This document shows, piece by piece, positions 36,903 to 47,893 of a DNA stretch of 64,000 nt. The position numbers and the translations under genes were made by a program. Source of the DNA: Combretum micranthum (lineage: Eukaryota > Streptophyta > Magnoliopsida > Myrtales > Combretaceae); NCBI GenBank assembly GCA_024138025.1, contig JAMXBD010004260.1, forward strand, positions 1 to 64,000, read 5' to 3'. Under the pieces are notes generated by a model, which had not been told where the DNA came from, made no database searches, and saw only the letters and a program-made list of their open reading frames with translations. Numbering within the stretch: position 1 is the first letter of the stretch; every line of letters starts with the position of its first letter.

Positions 36903-36931
36903 TTAAAACGACCAAGTTATGGCCGTTTTAA
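36903..36931 (+). other. Conserved inverted-repeat core, LTR K copy
   Basis: Arms TTAAAACGACC and GGCCGTTTTAA pair at 10 of 11 positions around AAGTTAT. This is the most complete version in the window. Confidence 0.65.
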
Positions 36932-37372
36932 GTTGGAATTCCCTCTTAGGACGATAATTACGAATTTGATAGTTTGTATGAGACAGAGTGGATTAGTTTG
37001 AGTTGAAATACTTATTAGAGTATTTCTTCCTTTTTAGGTGACCCCAAAATCAACGATTCTCTACCATCGGATTACTATTATTAAGAGACCGGTGATTCAA
37101 TGGCCAAGTGAGTTTTCCTCTTATTTTTTTACCTTGCTTGTGCTTGTAGATAGTTACACTAGAATTAGGAAAAGATAAAATTGTGATGAGTTGTGGTATA
37201 ATTTTGGTTGAATGAATGATAAGTATATCGAGGCGAGACTTGTTGCAAAATCATTGTATGAGTTAGCATAGACTTGAATTGTCTGAAATTATCTATGATC
37301 GCTCTTAACTTACATAATTAACATGCCATGATTATATGAATAAATTGTACATGCATATCACGTATTGAGTCA

Positions 37373-37429
37373 CCTCGCATTAGCTAATATACCTTTGGTG
37401 GGACAAAAGTATATTAGCAGAAGGCGAGG
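37373..37429 (+). other. Predicted two-part hairpin, LTR K copy
   Basis: Inner stem GCTAATATAC (37383-37392) with GTATATTAGC (37409-37418), perfect. It continues past one mismatch into TTT/AAA and closes on a GGTGGGAC loop. Outer stem CCTCGC (37373-37378) with GCGAGG (37424-37429). Several other LTRs form the same shape from different bases. Confidence 0.65.
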
Positions 37430-37925
37430 GGGGCTTTATTAACATTAAGGATGTGAGATCGCTTAAGTTAACGGAAGTGGGGTAGACACTTAAAACTACC
37501 ACAATAAAACAATAGATGTTGTATAATTAAGAGAAAGATATTGGGATTATGGTTGCACTACTTATGGACCATCTCACTCAAGATTGGAATTATGGTTGCA
37601 TGACTTATGGACCATCCTAACCCCGAATGGAGGGCGTAAATCCATTCACATATGGCTACCGAAAAGTCATATGCTTGTCTACTCATGTGTTTGTTCATGC
37701 ATAGCATATGGATGAAATATAACTTGCTTGTTATGGTATGAAATTAAGGGAACTCTCACTAAGCTAGTGTAGCTTATACCCCAATAGATGTTTGAATAAA
37801 CAGGTTGATGGGAGAATGCTACCTGGGGACCAAGATGGTTTGACCCGAATATGACTTCGGGAGTCCAGCAGGAAGTAAGAATACTGAAGATATTAGCTAA
37901 ACCTTAAACCTTAATGACAATACTA

Positions 37926-39382
37926 GTGCTATTTAAGCTAGATTAATTTAACATTAGCACATGAAAGAGTATTAGATCAGAAGGATGACTATCAAGTTTA
38001 ACTAAATTCGTAACAAGGTAAGACCATCGATTTAAAGTGCATTATTGAGGGTATTATGACTTTTTTAGTGTAGAAATTGACTTAAGGACATGGGTATGTG
38101 TTTTGGTTAGTTGAATTCCATATGCTTGAAGAATTTAGAGGTTTTCATTTGGAGTTATAGCTAGAACAAAAAGAGGTAGTGCAAAATCAAGTGAAGCAAG
38201 TTGTTAAACTTTCTAATAATGTTGGAATTTTATACTAATCAATTTAAGTTTGCTAAGATTGTGCATTAATGGTGTGTAGTCCGGAATTTTATTGTATAAG
38301 ATGTTGGAAAATTATATTTTCTTAATGAAATTGATGATTAAGTTGTTATATGCATGAATCTTTAAAAAGTTAATGAATATGGGATGGAATTTGTGATCAA
38401 TTGGCATTTAGATATTGAAAATTGGTGAAATTGAGGGTGTTTTTGCATGCGCTTGTCGCATCATATGTATGAGGGGAGAAAATAATGTTCAAAATTTGGA
38501 AATTGTGATTTTCAATAAGGATTAGAACATTTAGGTGATAAATTTAAGGAACTAAAAGAATTAACATATAAGTGATTAGATAAGTATAAATGGTTTTGCT
38601 TGACAAATTGTGCTTAATTGTGAAAAATTTAGGAAAAATCTTATTTCGATGGGATGGCTTAAAGGTCTAATCGATGTTGGATATTGTAGATTATAATATA
38701 ACAAGTTGAGGAGGAATGACTTCTTAAGTGTAGAAGTGAAAATTTGACAATCTGACTCATAAATAGCTTAGATGGTGAATTGGGGAAATTTAATTTGAAT
38801 AAATTGGTTATGCCTATTTTGAATAATATAAAATGGTAAATAAAGGACTTGATAATAATTCATATGAAGAGGAATTAAAATATATGTATGATTTATTATG
38901 TGGAATTATGGACCTATAATGAGTAATTAGAAAAATTTATTGATTTGGAGACCAAATTATCTATGGAGTGTTGTATTTAGGAAATTAATTATTTAATATC
39001 AAATATGAATTTGGAGACAAGTAAAAGTGAAATGAATAGTTGTATGGATAATTGATGATGACATGATGAATAAATGCTAATATGGGTACAATTAGTGAAA
39101 CAACGTTTGCATGTGAAAATTGAAAGTTTGTGGTATAAATGACTAGTTGGATATGAAATTATAATTTTGGAGAGTATACTGAAAATTTAGAGAACTGACA
39201 TGCTTTTAGTGATAGACCATGTGTAGAGTGCATGTTTCGACTTAAATTATATGAGTTCTCTATGACAAAAATGATGATATAGCTATGAAATTTAAATAGG
39301 ATCACACTCATTGAGAACATGATTGATTGATAACTTCTTCATATAAGTAAAGTTCATATTTATATGATAGTATGTTTCTATG
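37926..39382. other. Unassigned stretch left of element 3
   Basis: AT-rich, no protein motif, no repeat shared with the rest of the window that I can see. It continues on the far side of element 3 at 58408. Confidence 0.4.
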
Positions 39383-39387
39383 AATAT

Positions 39388-41176
39388 TGATAAGTCATTT
39401 TTACTCTATATTTTTCATAGGATTTTGAGCTTAATTTGCTAAGAATTTCTGATAAAACCCTGAAAAAATCATGCTTTTGATAAATAATGTTGTTTCAAAG
39501 CTCTTAAAATCAATTAAGTAGTAAACAAGTGTTTCTATGCAAATTTGAAGCAAAAATAACCATTAAAGTCAAAAATGCAGAAGTCGAGCCATGAAAAAAC
39601 ATAGCCAAGGCAAAAAACAGAGAAAGAAGATAGTGAAAATTGGCCTATCAAGCCTCAAATGCAAGCCCTCGATATAGCCCTCGACATAACCTTCGACTTC
39701 AGTCGAAGCAATCGAGCATCATTCTGAAGAAAATACATTGTCGAGCCTTAAAACTCGACCCTCGACAATTGTGTTGTCAAACCAATTCCTCAATAAGATT
39801 TTCTCGAGCCTCAACAATTTGACCCTCAACTCTCTCAATTTCACCCTCAATAAAGCAATGGACAAAAACACACAGTTTACTTAAGAATTTCCTGAAGTTG
39901 AGTTGGATCTTGCTGAATACAAGCCTCGATCAATAAAGCACGCGACCCTTGACGAGTGTTTTTATAGATCATATGCATGCGTGAAAAGTTACCAAATTCT
40001 ATTAGAAAGGATCTATCAAATCCGTTACATGTCAAATAAAGATTGTCATACTTTTTGCACCTAGTAGTCTATAAATAAACGTGCAAGCATCCATTGAAAC
40101 GTATGTACCAACAGTGTAAATCAGTACTACCGTAGAGTAGATTTCTAAAGGATTTTTAGGTAAAAGAATTTTCATTTCTTTTCACATGAAAATATCTTCT
40201 ATTTTCTAGGTAAAATCAATTTAACCCAATGTTTGTAATTTCTATGAATTTTTGAGTAATTAATTAATTCATCTTTTGAGCTTGTTTTATTTCTTCTAAT
40301 TTATGCTTATTTTAATAAATCTATGGAGAAACAAACTCCTATAGCTTAGGGATTACGAATTCAATTCCTGATTTAGTCTTATTTCAAATGCACTTTCAAG
40401 TAAATTTGATTGGGTGATTGTAATTAGTAACTTGAAATTAACTTGTGGTCTTTAAAGGAATGGTGCATTCTTTTATATAAACAATTGAATTTAATTGAAT
40501 AGATCGAGAGATCATTCAATTGAATAGATATGTGGTTACTAATAGAGCTGATTCTAACTACCTCTTGCCGAGGTATGGGTGAAGACTTTCTATCATTTGT
40601 TTCAAAAATTCATTGAGTTGTCTTTTTAAAACAATGGATTCCTATTCTTTATGCGGATCTAATTGAAACTTCATATTACTGGTTTTAACTAGATCTAGAA
40701 ATACTAAGTTCGAGAGAAGCTTTAGTTTAATTTAGAGAATACGATAGTATAAACACACCATTTCAACAGCTTTTTAAGAAGTTATTATCCTTAAGAAATC
40801 ATTCTGATGAGGAATTGGTGAAGTAATCCTGAGTTATCATTTTCATAGAAGTTACAAGCTTATTTTTCATTTTGCCCAGTAAACATTTATGAATATTTCT
40901 AACTTAGTTTAGTTTATTGTTCCTTTTTTATCTTCTAAAATCGTTCTTTAGCTAGATAATTAATAGGATTGAGAGTATACTAGATGCCAATCATTCCTTT
41001 GGGACCGATCTGAATCATTTACTATACTACATTCGATGGGTATGCTTGCCTTGTGAGACTGTAATTGTTGATTTAGAAAATATTTATAAATTTGAAAAAC
41101 TTGATCAATGATCAGTGGAATTTGAGTTCTGAATTTCACATTTCACATTAAAAACAACAACAACCACAAACAACTA
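39388..41176 (+). mobile_element. 5' LTR of element 3 (1789 bp)
   Basis: Starts TGATAAGTCATTTTTACTC and ends CACAAACAACTA, eight bases before the PBS. Matches the 3' LTR (52257-53619 joined to 57985-58402). U3 has repeated CTCGAC and TCGAGC motifs (39650-39960), and TATAAATA lies at 40070-40077. GTATA at 40747-40751 is the intact target site of the insert in the 3' LTR. LTR pairs differ mainly by transitions, as expected after cytosine methylation. Confidence 0.9.
40070..40077 (+). promoter_or_regulatory. TATA box of element 3 5' LTR
   Basis: CTATAAATAAAC. The 3' LTR has the same box at 52939-52946 and solo LTR M has TACAAATAAAG near 31977. Confidence 0.6.
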
Positions 41177-41183
41177 AGTTTTC

Positions 41184-41202
41184 TGGCGTCATTATCGGGA
41201 AC
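41184..41202 (+). promoter_or_regulatory. Degenerate tRNA-Asp primer-binding site
   Basis: TGGCGTCATTATCGGGAAC just after the LTR. It differs from the element 1 type (TGGCGCCGTTGCC) mainly by C to T and G to A changes. Confidence 0.75.
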
Positions 41203-41637
41203 TAGTGTTGGATTCAAATTTTTGAAGCCCAACAGGACAATAGTAGAAATTAAATTTCACTTATTGCTCTAGCCGCTTAAATTTTGTAAATACCTTTCAT
41301 ATATATTTGTTGAAATCTGTACATATCTTCTGATGAACTAACCTTTCTTTTTGTTCTGTGCTTTTTCTGTATATATCCTATTGTACATATTCTAGTTTTG
41401 ATCCTTTAATTCTTTTATTGCACATACTTGTTTGATCTTGCACATACTTGTTTGTTTCTTGTTTCTTTTCTTGTTTATTCTTTTATTTGTTACTCTTTAA
41501 TTCTTTATATATATTTGTTTTTCTTTTGATTTATTCACAAATAAAATGTAGGTATATGAATAGGAGTCAATCCAAATTCTTATTTCTATTTGATCTAAAA
41601 CCATAACATATAGGTCGAAAAAGCAAACCACTAAAAA

Positions 41638-42893
41638 ATGACTAACCATGGCGAAGTTCAAGAGGGTACTGAACAACATAGGGAGAACCAACCTAGAACC
41701 ATGACTGACTTCTGCAAACCTCACTTATAAGGAGCCAATACTAGCATAAATAGACCCAGAGTTACTACTAACAACTTTGAAATTAAACCTAACATAATCC
41801 AGATGGTTCAACAGATGGTGCAGTTTGATGGCTTACAAGATAAAGACCCCAATAGCCATCTACAATAATTTCTTGAGATTTATGACACATTCAAAATAAA
41901 TTGTGTGTCTGAGGATGCAATTAAACTAATATTATTTCCATTTTCCCTCAAAGGAAATGCAAAGAAATGGTTGAATGCATTACCAAGGGATTCCATCTCC
42001 ACTTGGCAACAAATGGTTGAAAATTTTATGAGGAAATATTTCCCACCTTCTAGAACAGCCAAGTTGAGAGCTGACATTGCTTCATTCCACTAGATGGATT
42101 ATGAAACATTATTTGAAGCCTTCGAGAGATGGAATGAGTTGCTGGCAAGATGCCTACACTATGGATTGCCTGAATGGACCCAGGTGCAGACTTTTTACAA
42201 TTAATTGAACTATGGAACCAGGCAATTGATAGATGCAGCTTCCGAGGGAAGTCTGAATTACAAATCCCCTAAAGAATGCTTAAACTTGTTTGAAGATATG
42301 GCTAACAACCATTACCAATGGTCTTTTGTGAGAGCCAAGAAGGAAAGATCAGGGGGAGTCTATGAACTTGATGTTGTTTCTAACATGACTGCTAAGATTA
42401 AGGCTCTAAGTAGAAAAGTAGAACATCTGTCCATGAGGAGTACCCAAGTAGATATGGTTGCTGAATTTCCTGACCAAACTATTGAAGGATTGACCTTTGA
42501 GAGTTGTGAGTTTGTAAACAATTTTTCTAGCAAAAAAATCTAACTCTTACAGTAACACTTACAATCTTGGTTAGAGGAACCATCTAAATTTCCGGTGGAG
42601 TAACAATAATTTTCAAAATCAACTGAACCCATCCAATTTTCAAAAACCACCAGCACAAGGGTCAGGAGCTTATCAAGGAAACAACAAATCTCTTGAAGAT
42701 TCAGTTTCCCAGTTCATCAAAGCTTCTGAAAATAGGTAGCATGGGATAGATGCCACCTTAAGAAATCATACTGCTGCTACTCATAACTTAAAGAACCAGG
42801 TTAGCCAAATTTCCAAAATTCTTTCAGAAAGTCCTTCAGGATCATTACCTTCGAACATTAAACCTAATCCACATGATCAAAGAAAGAATGATT
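41638..42893 (+). pseudogene. Gag of element 3, with in-frame stops
   Basis: From the ATG at 41638 a single frame runs to 42543, broken by four stops. Visible pieces: 'VTTNNFEIKPNIIQMVQQM' (41760-41820); capsid core 'SEDAIKLILFPFSLKGNAKKWLNALP' (41905-41985); 'FMRKYFPPSRTAKLRADIASF' (42025-42090); 'YETLFEAFERWNELLARCLHYGLPEW' (42097-42180); 'LIDAASEGSLNYKSPKECLNLFEDMANNHYQW' (42220-42325). A one-base slip at an A run (42532-42538) puts the C-terminal part ('SNSYSNTYNLG', 'NFQKPPAQGSGAYQG', 'LKNQVSQISKILSE') in another frame up to 42893. No complete zinc knuckle is seen. It is the retrotransposon-gag family capsid of Athila-like elements, and the few frameshifts suggest a fairly recent loss. 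Confidence 0.9.
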
Positions 42894-43073
42894 GATTTTT
42901 AGGATGATTATCCTACATCTTTCATGTCTGTTTGTTTTTTATAGAACAAATTGGTTGTTTAAAGGATGGATAGGACGAAAGTGGTCCTGAGACAGCATTT
43001 ATGTAAATTTTTATGATGAATGCAATGGATTAATTTCGTTATATCATTGAATGGAATGGATGATGAATGTGGT
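42894..43073 (+). other. Element 3 interior before LTR E
   Basis: 180 bases with no coding similarity. It ends in GTGGT (43069-43073), the left copy of the target duplication of LTR E. Confidence 0.5.
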
Positions 43074-46000
43074 TGTCATGCCCCAAAGGGTACCCTAAAC
43101 GTGGCAGTCTGCCACATACGGTATTAAAACTTAAGAATGACTTCCCAAAGTCACGCGAAAGTTTTCAACACCATATGTAAGGCGTCTATCACAACAATAG
43201 GAGACCTCGGTGGGATGTATAGTTTGAGATAGTAAATATAGCAATACAAGAATCTAAATAAACATCAAATTTATCATTAGTAGAATATAATCTTTACATC
43301 ATCTTAGGGGTTTTTCCCTTATAATTCTCCAAACAATAATAACAACTTAATCTTTCCCACAACCAAATAATACTAACACCAAAAGATATTAAAGGATAAT
43401 TAACCTATGATCTTCAAAAGATTTCCATAAGCTTTACTAGGACATCATCCCACTTGAGTATATGAAGTCATCGGGCATAAAAGATATTGTCCTGTTACAA
43501 TAAAAGTCTATCGGAGTATATGCATAACTAGCTTAGTGAGAATATTCCTAAATCAACGTACTTGTATAAATAATTTCAAACAAGTTATTTAACAAGCATA
43601 TGAATGCATCAAACACGTGATCAAGCAATACATATGATCTACTGGAAATCATATGTTTGAATGGGTTTACCCCTCATTCAGGATTAGGTGTTCTAGGTTC
43701 TTTAAAACCCAACTCAAAATCCAACTCATGTAGTTTATTTCAGGCTCCTACTAGCCATCACAAAATAGTTCTTTCAGAGACCTATCGCTCATCTTAAAAT
43801 AGTTCTTTCAGGCACCTATCGCCCATCTTGCAGATTTCTGGCTACTGCACACCCAGCTACTAAGTTCTTGTCCCATCGAGATTAGCAGCTCATGCAATGA
43901 AATTAACTACGTGATATGCATGAATCAATTAATATAATTCATAGTATATGTTTAAAGTAATTTAAATATGATCACAGAATTTTGCACACACTCCAGCAGA
44001 ATAATAGCAAAACATAAGTTAATTAACAATAATTCATGCCTCGGTATGCTTAACATTCTTTCAACCAATATTATCATACATAATTCATTTCATCTTTTTC
44101 CTACTTCTAGTGCTTCTAGCTACAAGCACAACCAAGTACGAGAAAGGTAGGAAATAAACTCACTTGGCCATGAGGATCTATCTTTCTTACGGATGAGTCG
44201 ATCGGTAAATCCACTAATCAAAATAATCCTCCAGGTATGAATACTCCTCCCCGAGTTCACCTAATCAAGAAGAATACCCATAATGAGTATTTCTTGTTAA
44301 TTCTATGGTACTTATAAAAAACTATGTCATAAGATCTTTAAAATTTGCGTAGAAGGTAATTCCAACTTAAAATGGCCATAACTTGGTCATTTTAACTCGG
44401 AATTGCGCTTATAATATATTGTTTTCTACCTACTTGAAAAGATCTATCCATTTATAAGGTTATTTTTATCATAAAAAGTCATTTGAGTTGCAAACTAACA
44501 CGGTACAGGATAGTTACGAATTTATAGTTCTCAAAATATGATTTTCTCAAACTTTACTTCACTAAAAAATTCTTAAGAAAATATATGGATATATATAGTT
44601 GGAAAAATCCTTTGAACATATATTTATACTCATATGTATGCATGATCTTTGTAGTGTTGTCTCAAGATTGATATTTCATAAACAATTTGTCTTTAGGGAT
44701 TTAAAAGACAAGACTTTTGAAAATTTCTCCTTTTTGAATTGTTAGAAGGAAAACAAAAATATATTTGAGTTGTTATGAGCAAATGTTTTTCTATTATAAT
44801 TCCATTTTCTTATTTTTCAAAAGCAAATTTTATTCCAAAAAATTTGGTTCTTTAAGTTATCTACTAACTTCATTTCTAGTGATTAAAATTAAGCTTTTCA
44901 AAATATTCTTTAAGCTTCAAATATTTGAAGTTGTATTAAATATATGTTTTCCTTATATTTTTATAGATATACCTTTATAACTTTATTTTCTTGACACATT
45001 TTATTTTTCTAAGTTGGTCTTTAAAATAGTGAGTTAATTTTATCTTGGTTTGAAAAACTTGTTTTATTCTTAATGTTAGTTAAATAGTAAAATAATTTTC
45101 TTAGACAAGTTTATAAGAAAAGCTTTCTTAATAAAGATTCGTTGTCTTTAGAACTTAGTAAAACTTCATTTTAATTTTTGAGAAGAGAATAATAATACAA
45201 AATTTAAGTTTTGAAAGAACTTTCTTAGCATGCAATTCTCAAAGTCTATAAAGAACATAATTAAGTCGTATAAAAGATATGGTTGAGTTAAAATCCTTTA
45301 TGGTTAAAAAAAATTCTTCCTTTATGGGGTATTTAGTTTTTGATTTAGAAAAGAAATAAGTTCCTTTCATTCTTTTGAAGAAATCTACTTTACTACTTCT
45401 TCTAGAAATTATGATTAGCTTATCCTTTGGAAAAACAAAACTTAGATCTTTTGAGAAAATTCCTTTTGTTAAGAAATCTAGTTTACTTTTGAAAGAACTG
45501 ATTTTTTTATTTTGTTTTATTTTTATTTAAGACAACAACATTCTTAATCATACATGAATATGATTATGTAGCAATGTAAAAGTAAGGATAAAACATAGTA
45601 AGATAGAAAGAAATACTTGTAAGTAAATACACATAAATAAATAATCAAGCATTGGGAACCTTAGCTTCATCAAGGTATCCCGATCATGTATTGGGAGCCT
45701 TAGCTTCATCATGGCAACCGGGGACTAAGAATAGACTAGTCCCAAAAGAAAAGAAATTTGTTTTGACTTGATATCGACAAGTCTAAGACTAGAAAGACTA
45801 GTATTAATAAATTGCATAAAACAAGTAAATAAATAATTTGCAAGACTTGGAAATAAATAAATAACAAATGAGCTTATATGCTCTAAATAAATATATATAC
45901 ATAGTTTATATAATATTATATAAGTTAGATTAGAGCAAAAATAACAAAAATGAAAACAACAACATCATAACATAATGTAAAATAGGAACATGAACAAAAC

Positions 46001-47183
46001 AAAGCATGAACATATTGTTGCTTCTTTAACTCATATGAGCCTAATAAACATGCGCTAAGCTCATGCTAAGTTGTATGAACATGATGAAGAAATTTAAGTA
46101 GGATTTTACCTAAGGGTTAATGGAAGATTTTAAAGAGATGAATGGGTTTTGTGTTTGATATTTTTCTTGAAGAGTAGAAATGGGTAGAGAGTATTTTGTG
46201 GAAGATTTGTTGGAGAGAGGTTTTGAGAGAGTATTTTGGTAGAGTTTTGTTATGTAATGTGAGTATGTGAAAAAATGAAGGAGGAATGGGGTATTTATAG
46301 AATTTTTGAGTGAATTTTGGATGTAATAAAATAAATTGAAAAAGAAAAATGTAGAAAAGGGAGAGGGGCCAGCGCCTATAGGAGAGAGAAGGAGATGATT
46401 TTTATTTGTTTTGATTTTTTTTTTATAAATGAAAGATGTAATGTGTAAGGTAGATGTGAAATAAAGTTGTATTGGAAAAGTAAAAAGTAAGAAAATAGGT
46501 ATGTAAGTAGTAAGAAATAGGTGTAAGAAAAAATAGAGATAGTGAAATAGTAATGAATAGTAGAAATAGTACTATGAATAGTAGACTAGACATATAAAAT
46601 ACTGGTAGTAATAAAAATACGCATAAACGAGCTATATCTGTTATTTTTAGTTACCGAAAAATTCTAAAACTGATATTTTTGAAATCCTTGTTTAATTACA
46701 AGTCTTTTGGTGTTATCGGAATATTTTTAATATTCCGAGCTCTGGGACACGCTTTTCGAGAACTAATCTCGTTCGAGTCCGAAGGACACTCGAAATTTGC
46801 GAATCTGATATTTTTGTGTTACCCTATATTATTATGAACTATTTTAAGCCACTAACTTAATTTCGTTTTCTAGGGTTTGAGAACGTGGGATTGCTGGAGT
46901 TGAAATTGCTTGATTATCTTGGTCTTTGTTGACTTTTGAACTCTGGTTTGACTAGGGTTAGGGTTTAGTCCATCTTTGCCATTTTAACTCAGGAATCGGA
47001 TAGGCGGATCTTTTCATGTTCGGATTCTCGAATCAATTGATTATTGAACTTTCTATTTTTGTTTTTGAAAATTCTCTTATGAAATTCCTGATCGAAATTG
47101 TTCAAGGTTCATTTCAACTTGGGTGAGACTTTAGGTTTCGATTTGGTATTCCAAAACCATTATCGAAAAATTCGGGGCTTACA
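43074..47183 (-). mobile_element. Solo long LTR E (4110 bp) with GTGGT target duplication
   Basis: Plus-strand edges TGTCATGCCCCAAAGGG and CGGGGCTTACA. GTGGT flanks it at 43069-43073 and 47184-47188. TATA box (rc TATAAATA) at 46292-46299. Conserved core at 44367-44395 (arms here with a T-A pair where K has C-G). Predicted hairpin with GATGGGAC loop at 43856-43889. AAGACTAG/CTAGTATT repeat at 45785. A duplicated block with TTAGCTTCATCA at 45661 and 45698. It is inserted between gag and the second gene of element 3. The open frame at 44765-44980 is low-complexity. Confidence 0.9.
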
Positions 47184-47893
47184 GTGGTTATCTAGTACTT
47201 TGTGAAAATTTTGTGCAGAACAAGTTTCAGCATCGATAATTTTGAGGTGAATTAAAGTCAAGCCACATTATCGAGCCCTCGCATTTAACCTTCAACAATG
47301 TTAAATTCTTTTTGTGAATAAAATAATAGAAATCTTACGCTCTCATTTTTTTTTAATCGAGTGTCATTTATGCGTTATTTATTTAGTCTTAAATGAATAA
47401 AATAACAAGTTTTGTCATTTTCTGTTTGGCTCTTCAAAAGTTTTGAACATAAAAAGACTGTTCATTTTACACTCAATACAACCACTGTTCTTGCACTCGA
47501 ATAAAAAAACAAAATCTCTCTTGCATTTGAAAATTATTTACTACAAACAAAACCCCAAAAACCTTCCAACATTTCAAAGCCATAACCATATCAAGTATTC
47601 TTTTTATTTTCTATCTTTTCTAATTTTATTACACTTTTATATAGTATGTTTTGTATTTTTAGGGTTTTTGAAACTTGTATGAACTTGATACAAATGATAA
47701 ACTATTGTTTGTTAAGTAATGTCATTCTTTAAACTTATAATAAATAGTTACAAACTTCGTTTTACCTTCGGACTCATTAAGTTTTGTAGAAACCCTAGTT
47801 TATCTCTATTACTCAAACTATTAGTAATAACAAATGTGTATTTTAGTTATAAATAAATAGGAACTAATGTTTGTTATCTCTTTTTGTAGAAAA
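47184..47893 (+). other. Non-coding interior of element 3 with intron-like end
   Basis: Resumes after LTR E. CTCGAC-type motifs near 47265-47310 echo those of the LTR U3. AT-rich with poly-T. The last bases, TTTGTTATCTCTTTTTGTAG then AAAAATGG, look like a 3' splice site placed just before the ATG at 47894, so the downstream protein may be made from a spliced RNA. An 79-codon frame at 47443 has no support. Confidence 0.4.

Larger units (their letters stand above)
33413..37925 (+). mobile_element. Long LTR K, right end decayed
   Basis: Begins TATAAGCCCCAG (TG changed to TA). The first 830 bases match the start of the insert at 53620. The last kilobase matches 56640-57700, including 'TTGAGTGTGCTTGTA'-like and TAGGTGAYCCC blocks and AACATTAAGGAT. 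Similarity fades near 37925 and no GTGACA terminus is found. Lies next to the chromodomain remnant in the arrangement expected of a 3' LTR. A weak TATTTAAA at 34987 may be its TATA box. Contains the core (36903-36931) and the best example of the covarying hairpin. The open frame at 34940-35152 is a CT-rich leader, not a gene. Confidence 0.75.
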
